Origin: Annona cherimola
Taxonomy: Eukaryota; Streptophyta; Magnoliopsida; Magnoliales; Annonaceae
Assembly (NCBI GenBank): GCA_030490835.1
Contig: CM059972.1
Location: 35,381,452 to 35,445,451, forward strand
Reading direction: 5' to 3'
DNA length: 64,000 bases
Numbering within the stretch: position 1 is the stretch's first letter; each line of letters begins with the position of its first letter. Under the pieces are notes generated by a model. It made no database searches. It was not told where the DNA came from and saw only the letters and a program-made list of their open reading frames with translations. Below are positions 12,012-23,802 of this stretch, one piece after another. The position numbers were made by a program, and so were the translations under genes.

Positions 12012-15000
12012 TGTGATACCCGGACCCAAGTAAGGCTTACATATATGCATTTGGCATATATAAATGGATCATGTATGGTTTAGTGGAATTATAAATGATT
12101 TTCCTAAGCAATATTGATGATTTATTGCAATTAGGGCAAATGATGATGAATGATCAATATAAGCCGATATAGGTCAATGTGATTAAAGAGGCTTAATGAG
12201 GATTAGGAAATGAAAATATATTGACGATAATTACCTCATATATTAAGATTTAATTTATGGAGATTATGTTGGTAATTATGGAGTTAAGGTAGCAAATGCT
12301 AGAAAATGCATAACTTGACACCGGGAAGGCGGATTAAGATGAAAATTGACAGGTAAGAACATAATTTTGTGCTTAATCATATGGAAAGTTTGGATTATGA
12401 AAATTATGATGAAATTAAGGTGAAAATCGATCATCACCATCAAAATTCAAGGATGACTTCAAATAGTCATAACTTGAACTACAAAAGTCGGATTGAGACG
12501 AAATTTGAAATGAACGGTTAAAATTATGAGATATATACAATGAGAGGTTTGTAATTGAGATAATGATAATAAAATTAAGTGATTAATGATATAATTAAGG
12601 AGCTAATGAGCTACCTCAAGTGAGACAATGTAGGTGGCCCACACATGGACGATCAAGGGGCTATTGCATGGGATTTTGGAATTTTAAAAAAATGACAAAT
12701 GTGTATTTTAATGACCTAGGCAGATAGGGTGAATAGTGGAAGATATTTGGGTTGAATTTTGTGCCAATAAAATGCCAAAAAGTCCATGATAGGTGGACCC
12801 CACCAAGTGGACAGCATTATGGAGCAAGAGAGAGGTCACGTTAAAGGCAGCTTTTTGGATTTTTTATTAATTTTTTTAATAGCTAAATTGACCCCTAATT
12901 AAGATATTTACCTAGGTTAATTAAATAACCATTAATTAAAGTGGATATTAAGTGGAAAAATCGGTCAAAAGTTGCTGCAAGTGGACCCCACCCAAGTGGA
13001 CAGCTACATGAAGGAAGGGAGGTGCACGTTCAAAGGCTGCATTATGTAATTTTTTATGATTTATTTAATAAGCTAAATAATCCCCTAATTAGGCTACTAC
13101 CTAGGGTAGTTAATTAGCCATGAAGTAAAGTAAAAATTTGTTGGAATAAATGGGAAAAGACTGCTGCAAAGGGACGTTGCATTATATGGACAGATTTTGT
13201 CCATTAATGATGTGGATTTTAATGGATTTATAAAAATTAATTTTCTAATTTAAATGGCCCATATTTTGCCATGTCAGAAAAGGAGGATAAGAATGCTTTA
13301 ATTTTCTGCTAAGTGATGTGGAAAATGGGTCCCGCAAAGCTAGAAAATCCAGCTTATGCCCAAGTATACGTTCATATGTATGAAGGGTTGAGGAGAGAGA
13401 AAAATGCTAACGGGAAAAACCCCCAAGAAAGGCAAGCACGTTCCATTTTTTTTCCAGCAGCATGAGGAGAAAGAAAGGGAGGAAAATAGGAGAAAAAGAG
13501 AAGGAAAAATGGAGAAGGAGAATGGGATTCAAGCTAGGAAAAGTGGAGTCCAAGTTTGATCCAATACATGTAAGTATACCCTTGATTATGGGTTGAAAAT
13601 CATAACTGAAATTTTCTTAAATCCTATGTGATGTTGCTGTTCTGATGTTTAATCATGATTATATGATTATTGATGATTAGATGAATTATATAATTTTATT
13701 TATAAAGTTTAATTTGGGGATTAATCAACCCATATCATCTAATCTACACTTAAGTGTAATAAAACTGAACTAGGAAAGACAAATATGTAAGAAATAGTAA
13801 ATGCACGAATTTTATCATGAAAATTTGTTTTAATACTCATGCTCAGACTATTAAGGAATGAAATAATTTTCAGCTCAAAAGGATAATCATGTTGGAAATT
13901 AAAAATCCGAGAAAATCAACCTGAACAGGGTTCAACGGGTATCAGGATCCGCGGCACCAAATGATTTTTGATAATTTTTTTAGAAGTAATTTTGGGCTAA
14001 ATATTTTACAGAATCTATAAGAAATATTTAGGATCACAGAAAAAAAATAAAACTTAGGTTTTAAACGGTATAAATATACCCAATAATTAACGTGATTTGG
14101 ACTGTCTGAAAATGGATGCTGCTGTCCAGCAGGGTAAAAATACGAGAATAGATATAAATTCTTGATAATTTGTGCTGGATTTTGATGAATTAATGTAGTT
14201 ATTAAGGTATGGTATAAATTTCAGATCAAAATTACTTGATTTGATATTAATTCAAGATATTTAGAATTCAATGTGCCTGAATTCAGCATTATTGACAGCT
14301 TAAGGAATAAATCAAGATAAATGTTAAATTCCAGAGTTTTGGGATGGAATTTAAATTAAAATGGGATATTAATAAGTATCATAAGTAATTATGATGATTT
14401 AACCTATTAAAGGTGAGGTTTAGAAAGGATGGAATTTAGGGTTACGTATAAGACCCGATTTTCATGTTTTAATGTTGAAAATGTTAAATGGATTATGTGA
14501 AGGGGTAAAGTGAAAAAATGCATGAAAATATGATGGAGAACGTGGACTAGGTTACGGTTTTGATAAATAATGATAATCTCAAATTTGGAGATTATTATAT
14601 GATGTCTATGTTATTTATTAAGTGCTTAAAATGAGCACCGATGAGTAATAAATAGAAAATATATTAAAAATGATAAATGGAAGTAACGAACTTCAAAATA
14701 ATGATTTAATTAGTGATTGTTATATTTATGTAAGTTTACCCTATATAAGGGTATTAAAATGAATGAATGGATGATTTTATATGTATAGACTATGTTTTAA
14801 GTATGAGTACCCGACTCGAAGGACAAGTGGGTCAAGCCAAGTCCAAATGAATTTATGTAGGTTAGAAAACCTAAGGGATTTATGTATTTAAAGTTGATGT
14901 GAATAAATGAAATATTATTTTCATTTATCTAGGCAAAGGCAAGGAAAAGAGTAGAAGAAAAGGATTATGGCGATCTCAGGTAAGCAAGCGAACTTTTCAA

Positions 15001-16147
15001 ATTACTGATTTTTCCTTATATGATGAAATGATGATACGTCGATGTTTTTATGAATGTTTTACAAGCGGGCAAGCACAAGTTTTGAAAATGATGGCTTTAT
15101 TGAAAAGCCTTAAAGTTTGCTTCATGGGAAGCAAGCAACACTGTTTAAGATAAATAATTTATCTCAAGTGTTGCCAATGTTGAGAATGCTTTATGTTAAT
15201 GGATTTGAGAAATTGCTTATGAGTAAGCAAGTTCTCAATGAATATAATTTTAAAGAATTTTATTTTTTATGTCGATGTTTTTAAGACATGATAATGTCCT
15301 TCTCTAAAAAGGTGTTGTGAGGAAAAATATTTTGGACGTAAAACGTTCACTAATGAAAGATGATGTTATGTAAATGTCTTTGAACATTATAAATGTTCAT
15401 ATAAGATTAAAGGAAATTAATTAAAGAGGGTAAAACGTATAAGTTTTGCCTTAACAAGCCCACACGTGGCTTGTAAATGATTTTAAGAATGATGTCTTAT
15501 GATAATGTTTAAGGACATGGAATTGACCTTATGAATAAAGATTTCATGATAATGTTTTAGGACATGTGCATGTCCTCAAGTAAAAACGTGTTCAAGATGT
15601 TTAAGAAAAATGTTTTAAAGGAAGCCTTGCCCTACAGACAAAATGCTTGCATACTGAGTTGTCACTCACGTTTTGTTTTCCCAAACCTTAGACAGGTACC
15701 GGGAAATGCAAGGAGATGTGAATTTAAGCAATGAAGTAAGGCACGAGATGATAGCCAGGTAGACAATAAGGAATGGGAAAGCATGGATATGCTAAGGTAT
15801 GTTAATGTGTATGCGAACTTAATTAGAATTTTGAGATCTATATGATTTAATGATTGAATGTATGAATGTATGGATGTAAAATGTGATGATTTAGTCGAGG
15901 AGACTTTTAGTCTAGAAAAGCATGATGAGATGTTATAAATGAGATATGTAATTTTATAACAAGTGTATCGACGCTTGTATGATGAATGATATAGAATGTA
16001 AAGATGTGAATGATGATAAACCAAAAAAAAAATGGACGAGTTTAGATTTAGAACCCGCCGCGTGATCAGGGCAACAATCCTGATTTACATTTACCAATCA
16101 ATAAGGTCTTGAGGTAAGAAAGTGACGTCTCGGTTTGGGGCGCCACA
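12012..16147 (+). repeat. TK-1 3' LTR
   Basis: A 4136-bp direct repeat of 5226-9358. Here the candidate micro-exon is intact: CTAG|GCAAAG acceptor, exon 14933-14979 (47 nt), donor CAG|GTAAGC at 14980. The upstream donor is at 13570 (CAT|GTAAGT), giving a putative 1363-nt first intron. The terminal hairpin is at 16063-16085. The open frame on the minus strand at 15662-16024 is just the complement of LTR sequence and recurs in other copies. Confidence 0.93.
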
Positions 16148-16439
16148 TATGTATATGGAATGGGTTGAAAACTAAATGAAATATGAGAAAAAGAAATGTA
16201 TGAAAAATCATATTATTCTCATGTAGGCAAAGGCAAAGAAAAAGTTGTGACGGAAAGCTAAGGAATTCAGGTAAGCAAGCAAATTTTCTGAAGGATTTTT
16301 GCTTTTCTAAATTTTTTCCATAAATGCAATTTTTGCTTTAACTTGTTTGTTGAAACTATGGAAATTGTATATAAGCGGACCGATTGTCCCCCCTTAGTGT
16401 GGCCAAGTCGCTTGAAACAGGCCTAAGGCCGGCGGCGCC
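16148..16439 (+). repeat. TK-A 3' LTR, segment 3 of 4
   Basis: Bases 16148-16152 are the right TSD of TK-1. The segment holds a micro-exon (acceptor GTAG|GCAAAG, 16227-16270, donor GTAAGC at 16271). The text AAGCGGACCGATTGTCCCC at about 16374 matches the TK-C LTR at 38398. It stops at gcgcc (16435-16439), the left TSD of ATH-2. Confidence 0.87.
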
Positions 16440-19400
16440 TGTTCGCAACCTCACCGCAAGTGCACGGGTCGTAGATTGTAGTATATAAAATATTGATCCA
16501 CAGGGAATTCGGGACTAAAAATTCTGCTTTTAAACACTTTCTTGTCGGATTTAATGGATTAGAAAAGTTGAAAGAGGATGTAGTAAATTAAATGGAAAAG
16601 ACATAGGAAATTGGGAAGAGAAAATGAAATAGGAATTAGAATGATTTGAGAAAATGAGAGTGTGAGTATCTAGGGACTAGGATTTCACATGCGTCTTTTG
16701 TAATGGGTAGTGGTATAATTATTTACTCTGGATATTGTTTGTTAAAGGAGAACAAACCCTAATTTATCCTTGCACCTTCTCTCGAAACTTACAAGGCGTA
16801 TCCTAATTTCTTAACCACCTATTCTCATGGGATTAAGTTAATTAGAATCCATTAAGTTCTGTGGCTTATTCATGGAATTTCTCAAGGTCATCATGCCTAT
16901 TCTCATGATCTTAGATTTTCAGGTTTAATATCTTGATTATCGTATATTAGATTTCCACCTCTCGGTTCCATCACCTAATATATAGGAATCATTGCCAAAG
17001 TGCAAGCCTTCACACAAAGCAAGCATTAAATTAACATGTGAAACCCGGACCCAAGTAAAGTTTATTTATATGCAATTGGCATATAAATATGAATCAAGTA
17101 TAATTTAGTGAAACTATAAATGATTTCCAAATACAATATTGACGATTTATTGCAATTAGGGTAAGTGATTATGAATGATCAATATAAGCCGATATGGGTC
17201 AATGTGATTAAAGAGGCTTAATGAGAATTAAGGAATGTTGATACATTGAGGATAATTACCTCATATAGTATGGTTTAATTAATAGAGATTATGATGCTAA
17301 TTATGCAGTTAGAGTAGAAAATGCTAGAAAATGCGTAACTCGATGCCGGGAAGGAGGATTAAGATGAAAATTGAAAGGTAAGCACATAATTTTGTGCTTA
17401 ATCTTATTGAAATTATGTATTATGAAAATAAGAATAAAATTTGGATGAAAATTGATCATCACTGTCCAAAAATTCAAATGGTCATAACTTGAGATAGAAA
17501 AGTCGGATTGAGATGAAATTTGAAATGAACAGTTAAAATTATGAGATCTATGCAATGAGAGGTTTGTAATTAAGATAATGATAATAAAATCAAGTGATTA
17601 ATGATATAATTAAGGAGCTAATGAGCTAGCTCAAGTGAGACAATGTAGGTGGCCCCACGCATGGACGATCAAGGGGCTATTGCATGTGATTTTTGAATTT
17701 AAAAAAAAAAATGAAAAATGTGTATTTTAATGACCTAGGAAGCTAGGGTAAATAGTGGATAAAAATTGGGTTGAATTTTGTGCCAAGAAAATGCAAAAAA
17801 GTCCATGATAAGTGGACCCCACCAAGTGGACAGCATTATGGAGCAAGAGAGAGGTTACGGTAGAGGCAGCTTTTTGGATTTTTTATTAATTTTTTTAATA
17901 GATAATTTGACCCATAAATTAGATCCTAGGTAGGATGATTAAATATACATTAAATTAAAGTTTCAATTTTGTGGAAAAATTGCAAAAAGAGGCAGCTGAT
18001 GTGGACGTGATTGCATGGACACAAAATGGACAGCAGGAAATGGGGACGATCATGCTGCATTATCTGATTTTTATGATTTTTTTAATAAGCTAAATTGACC
18101 CCTAAGTAGGCTATTACCTAGGGTAGTTAATTAAAGTAAAAATTCGTTGGAAAAAATGGCAAAAGTTGCTGCAAAGTGGACGTCCAAACAAGGGGCAGAT
18201 TTGTGTCCATTAATGAATGGATTTTTGATGATTTTTTATAAGATAATTACTTAATTTATATGGCCCATATTTTTCCATGTCAGCAACAGCGGATAAGCAT
18301 GTCTTAATCATGCTTTAAATAAAGCAAAAAGTGGGGCCCACAAGCTGGAAAATCCAGCTTTTGCTCCAAGTACACGTCCATTTGATTTAAGGAGGAGGAG
18401 AGAGAAAATGCTAAGGAGCAAACCCATTTTCCAGCAGCCCTTCACATCCCCATTTTCCAGCAGCATGAGGGGGAGGAAAAGAGGAGAAAAAGAGAATGAA
18501 AAATGGGAAGAAAGAAGAGGAACCAAGCTAGGAAAAATGGACTTCAAGTTGATTCAATTCCAAGTAAGTATACCCTTTGATTATGGGTTGAAATCATAAC
18601 TGGAATTTTCTTAAATCCTATGTGATGTTTCTGTTTTGATGTTTAATCATGATTATATGATGATTCATGATTATATGAATTATATACGTTGATTTATAAA
18701 GTTTAATTTGGAGATTAAACAGCCCATATCATCTAATCTACACTTATGTGTAGTAAATCTGAACTAGGAAAGAAAAATATGGAAGAAATAGTAAATGAAC
18801 TAATTTTATCATGAAAATTTTTTTAGAGACTCATGATAGGATTATTAAGCAAAGAATAAATTTTCAGCTCAAAATGATGAGTACGTTGGAAATTAAATAT
18901 CCGAGAAAATCAACCTGAAGAGGGTTGAATGAGTGTCAGGATCAGCGGTACTAAATTATTTGTAATAATTTTTATAAAAGGAATTTGGGGCTGAAAATTT
19001 TACAGAATATATAATAAATATTTATAAGCACAGGAAAAAAATAAAAATTAGGTTTTGATGGGTAAAAATATACCACATAATTTACGTGATTCAAGCTGTC
19101 TGAAAAGGGATGCTGCTGTCCAGAAGAGTGAAAATACCAAAATAAATAGAAATACTAAATATTTCATGCTGGAAATATTTATTTTGGTTAATTAATGTAT
19201 TTATTAAGGTATGGTATAATTTTTAGATCAAAAATACTTGATTTGATATTAATTCAAGATTTTGAGAATTCAGGCATATTGAATTCAGCATTATGGACAG
19301 CTTAAGGAATAAATCAAGATAAATGTTAAATTCAAGATTTTTGTGATGGAATTTAAATTAAAATAGGATATAAACAAGTATCATAAATTATTATGAGGAT

Positions 19401-21020
19401 TTAACCTATTAAAGGTGGGTTTTAGAAAGGATGGAACTTAGGGTTATGTATAACACTCGATTTCCATATTTTGATGTTGAAAATGATAAATGGATTATGA
19501 GAAGTGTTAAAATTAAAAAATGCATAAATATATGATGGAAATTTTGGATTAGGTACTGTTTAAGTAAATAATGATAATCTAAAAATTTGAGATTATTATA
19601 TGATACCTAAGTTAGCAACTAAGGGCTTAAAATGAACACCGATGTGTGAAAAATGAAAACTATGTTAAAAATGATAAATGGAGGTAATGAACTTCCAAAT
19701 AATTATTTAATGAGTGATTATTATATTTATGTAAGTTTACCCTACATAAGGGTATTAAAATGAATGAATGGATGATTTTATATGTATAGGCTATGTGCTA
19801 GGTATGAGTACCCAACTTGAAGGACAAGTGGGTGAAGCCAAGTCCAAATGAATTTATGTAGGTTAGAAAACCTAAGGGATTTATGTATTTGAAGTTAATG
19901 TGAATAAATGAAATATTATTTTCATTTATCTAGGCAAAGGCAAGGAAAAGAGTGGAAGAAAAGGATTATGGCGATCTCAGGTAAGCAGGCGAACTTTTCA
20001 AATTACTGATTTTTCCTTATGTGATGAAATGATGATATGTCGATGTTTTTATGAATGTTTTACAAGTGGGCAAGCACAAGTTTTGAAAAATGATGACTTT
20101 AATGAAAAACCTTAAGGTTTGCTTCATGGGAAGCAAGCAACACTGTTTAAGATAAATAATTTATCTCGAGTGTCGCCAATGTTAGGAATGCTTTATGTTA
20201 ATGGATTTGAGAAATTGCTTATGAGTAAGCAAGTTCTCCATGAATATAATTTTAAAGGAATTTTATGTTTTATGTCGATGTTTTTAAGGAATTTGCTTTT
20301 AAGTAAGCAAGTTCTTTATGATGTTGTTTCAAAAGTATTTTATAAGAAAAGGGAATTTTGCCCTTTTTCACAAAACACCAAATATAAATAACTTTTTAAT
20401 TTCTCTTATGATGTTTTACAATAAATGATTACGATTATAAAAGAAAAAAATTGGTTTTCTATGTCATGATATTTAATTATAAATGATAATTTGGACATAG
20501 CCCGTATGTTTTGAAATGATATTCGAAAAGTTTTGATTTCCTTTAGATAAGGAAATCTATGATGAAAATGTTTTCAAAAATATTTATACGAATATTGTTG
20601 AAAGAGATTTAAGGATGACCAACCTAATAAGTGATTTCATAAAATGGTTTAATTTCAGGTTGCTAAATGGCATGCAAAAGACTATGCGATTCCCCTTTTT
20701 GTAAATAATAGTATAATAGATATATGGATAATAATATAATTTTTAGGTTGTGGAGAAGGGGTGGTATAATTGCATAACTTTTGTAAGCAAAAGGCCTTGA
20801 AATGGAAACCAAGAAAAATACTAGAAAACAAATACATGGTATATCTTTGAAAATCTAACAGCTTTGATGTTCTTTCATAAGGGTTTTAAGAAGTATTGTT
20901 TTTCAAACATTTCAAAGGATTGTCAAAATATTTTACTCAAAATTCTTTTAAAAGAATTTAAGGATGGTCATCCGAAATTTAGATTTCAAATGACAACTTG
21001 TTTAGAGTGGGTGCGCTTGC

Positions 21021-21210
21021 TTTACAAGTTGACACGGACTGCGGTTAGTGAGGTGTTTTCAAAAAAATGATTTTTAAAAATATAGACTTCGGTCTCTAAT
21101 GATTTTTGAGTATGGATGCAGACTATGGTCTGTGATCCCGGTTTAAAAGGACACGGGCTGTGGTCTGTGATACTTTAAACCAAACGGACTGCGGTCCGTC
21201 AGGATAATGT
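21021..21210 (+). repeat. Series of small inverted repeats around GACTGCGGTC in S2
   Basis: Within about 190 bp the short inverted repeat recurs in varied form: CAGACTATGGTCTG, GGGCTGTGGTCTG and ACGGACTGCGGTCCGT, plus weaker copies (ACGGACTGCGGTTAG, AGACTTCGGTCT). Similar units (ACAGGCCGAGGTCTGT, ACAGACTAGGGTCTGT) lie in the TK-E LTR at 63698-63780. Function unknown. Confidence 0.7.
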
Positions 21211-21650
21211 ATGGTGCACCAGTACAAGGAATAGGCCGGTTGTAGAGCACGGTCGGGATGGCCGGGGCCCACCCTGAGATGAGAGCAGGATAAAGAAAAC
21301 AGCCGCCTGGTTAGTGTGCTATTAAGGATTCTCTTCTAAAAGGTAGAGTGATCACTTGCTAAGTGTCACTACTGGATGGAGAGAAATGCATTTGCTTATG
21401 TTTTGCTTTTGAAAAACCCAAAGATTGTGACATGAAACCATATTTTTATAAAAGTTATCCTAAAGGGATTTTTATGACATGGTTACCCTAAAAATAGGGT
21501 GTTTTACACAAAAGTGTAAATAATAAGGATGAAAGGAAACATTTTTATGCGAATGCATTTATGAAAATATTTTATGTATTTTAATTGCCTTGTTTGCTAT
21601 AAACAAGCCCCAAGATGGGGATTATGAAAAAGATTTATGTCAAACTTGGT

Positions 21651-21870
21651 TCTGGACATGAGAATGTCCATTTCAAAAAGGCTTAAATAGAAAAGTGTTT
21701 AGGACATAAGAATGTCCATTGTCAAAGAAAGATATGTCAAAAATGTTTTGAGACATCAAATGTCTCTTGGCTAAAGGAAGTTAAGATGAAAAATGTTTTT
21801 GGACATAGAAATGTCCTTTGCTGAGAAAAGCTTATGTGTATAATGTTTTTAGGACATGATAATGTCCTTT
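21651..21870 (+). repeat. Minisatellite of GGACAT...ATGTCC hairpins in S2
   Basis: GGACAT or GACAT is followed after 3-5 nt by ATGTCC or ATGTCTC at 21654, 21702, 21752, 21801 and 21852, so the period is 48-51 bp. Related copies follow at 21950 (GAACAT...ATGTTC), 22081 and 22126. Each unit could form a hairpin in RNA. TK-1 LTRs retain only the last few units. Confidence 0.8.
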
Positions 21871-23802
21871 TCTAAGAAAGGAGTTATGAGGAAAAATATT
21901 TTGGACGTAAAACGTCCACTAATGAAAGATGATTTTATGTAAATGTCTTTGAACATTAGAAATGTTCATATAAGACTAAAGGAAATTAATTAAAGAGGGT
22001 AAAACGTATAAGTTTTTCCTTAACAAGCTCACCCGTGGCCTCTAAATGATTTTAAGAATAATGTTTTATGATAATGTATAAGGACATGGAACTGTCCTAA
22101 TGAATAAAGATTTCATGATAATGTTTTAGGACATATGCATGTCCTCAAGTAAAAAAGTGTTCAAGATGTTTAAGAAAAAGGTTTTAAAGGAAGTCTTGCC
22201 CTAAAGACAAAATGCTTGCTAACTGAGTTGTCACTCACGTTTTGTTTTCCCAAACCTTAGACAGGTACCGGGAAACTCAAGGAAATGCAAATCTGAGCAA
22301 TGAAGTAAGGCACGAGATGATAGCCAGGTAGGCTATAAGGAATGAGAAAGCATAAATATGCTAAGGTATGTTAATGTGTATGTGAACTTAATTAGAATTT
22401 TAAGTTTTATATGATTCAATGATTGAATGCATAGATGTATGAATGTAAAATGTGATGATTTAGTCAAGGAAACTTTCATTGTAGAAAAGCATGATGAGAT
22501 GCTATGTAATAGGATTTGAAATTTTATAACAAGTGTATCGACACTTGTATGATGAATGATATAGAATGTAAAGATGTGAATGATGATAAACGAAAATTGT
22601 TTTTTGGATGAGTTCAGATTTAGAACCCGCCGCGTGATCAGGGCAACAATCCTGATTCACATTTACTAATCAATAAGGTCTTGAGGTAAGGAAGTGACAT
22701 CTCGGTTTGGGGCGCCACATAACAACAATATTCATCATAAATAAATTAACATCCACACCACGCTACATTATACGCATGCTACATCCTAAACCCTAGATTA
22801 AGGGTTTAGCCCAACATGTTCAAGTCCAATAGAGAATTAACGAAACATCCCATCTTAAACAAGACAATAAAAATAAAGAAAAGAAAAGCTTATTGGTTTG
22901 GAGCTCCAATGATGTGTTGGTCGCCCCACGCAACTTGTCGGTTCTCCTCTCGCCTGTGCTCTCCACCTCTCTCTCTATCTCTCTTTCTCTCTCTGAAAAA
23001 TGGCCTTCTCTCTTCTCCTTCAAAAAATTATTCCCCTAGTCCGAAACCCTAAAAGGGTTTTTATACATCCCTTAAAACGAGCCAGCCACTCGCAATCGTA
23101 CGCAGGTCTGCGTATTGGCGCCTAGGCGCCAATTTGCTGGAACTTTCTGATTGGTACAGTGCCGGGGCGCCATTTTAGTTAGCGCCTAGGTGCCAACTTG
23201 CTGGAAGTTGCTGATTGAGGGTGTTCGTAACTTGCTTGAAGGTGGGAAAGTAGCGTCGGGGCGCCCCTGTCTGGCGCCTAGGCGCCGACTCTCTGGATGA
23301 TTTGCGACTTGAAAATCCTCCTGGAAGTCCTGTATGAGCATGTCATGGTGCCTAGGCGCCAACTCCCTGGAAGCAATTCTACCTTGTGATCCCAAAAATC
23401 CTTTCAAACTTTTCAGCACGTTGGTGAAGGCGCCACTTGCTGGCGCCTAGGTGCCAACTCTCTGGAAGCAGACTGAAATGTGGCATTGGAGATCCTGGCA
23501 TGAGCCTGTAAGGTGGCGCCGAGGCGCCGACACCCTTGCTTGCTTTGGTTTCTCTTTTCTTCCATCCATCGTGCTCTTAAGTGTTCCCTATTTCTTCTTT
23601 TCCGAATTCCCTTAGACAAAAGAATGGAATGAAATTTCAAGCCGAAAGATTGTAAAAGTTATTAAATATCTTAAAATTCATGTTCAACACCTAATTGATG
23701 TAAAAATCACATTTTAAACCAAATTTCATATTCAACTCAAATAATTCCCCATAAGATTGGTATAAAATGCTCACATAATATACTGTTAATTTCCAATTAT
23801 CA

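Larger units (their letters stand above)
5226..16147 (+). mobile_element. TK-1: internally deleted Tekay-like chromovirus, complete ends
   Basis: Two LTRs of 4133 and 4136 bp begin TGTGATACCC and end GGGCGCCACA, flanked by tatgt (5221-5225 and 16148-16152). The internal region is only about 2.65 kb and keeps a primer-binding site, a gag remnant and a polypurine tract. No protease, RT, RNase H or integrase remains. It is therefore non-autonomous and would have depended on proteins from a related element. The LTR pair differs by scattered substitutions and small indels, so it is not a fresh insertion. It lies inside the TK-A 3' LTR. Confidence 0.95.
17037..22719 (+). mobile_element. S2: 5.7-kb solo LTR of the Tekay-like family
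   Basis: Begins TGTGAAACCC and ends GGCGCCACA, with TSD taaca at 17032-17036 and 22720-22724. It is close to the TK-1 LTR but keeps about 1.55 kb (roughly 20290-21850) absent from TK-1. Signals: inverted repeat AAGCTGGA-AAA-TCCAGCTT (18342-18360) after GGGGCCCAC, donor at 18564, 47-nt micro-exon 19934-19980, later acceptor CTTAG|AC near 22260. No protein gene is recognisable. Open frames at 20119-20391 and 20864-21070 fall in the extra segment, resemble nothing known and are probably chance. Confidence 0.95.
16440..23802 (-). repeat. ATH-2 3' LTR, split by S2 (pieces 16440-17036 and 22725-23802)
   Basis: The left LTR, in plus-strand reading, starts TGTTCGCAACC and ends CCAATTATCA. Its two pieces join at ttaaca/acaatattc exactly as in the uninterrupted right LTR near 31562. 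The second piece holds a series of GGCGCCTAGGCGCC palindromes (23114-23530), including a 20-bp perfect one at 23114-23133. The CT-rich open frame at 22816-23052 is repeated in the other LTR (31657-31893) and is LTR sequence, not a gene. Confidence 0.94.

Noticed and set aside
22816..23052. 78-codon open frame with a Ser/Leu-rich tail, repeated at 31657-31893
   Set aside because: It is part of the ATH-2 LTR, read through CT repeats, and present on both strands as overlapping open frames.
23101..23530. Regularly recurring GGCGCCTAGGCGCC motifs that could suggest a CRISPR array
   Set aside because: Spacing is irregular, the 'spacers' are conserved between both LTR copies, and there is no cas gene. 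They are LTR palindromes in a plant genome.
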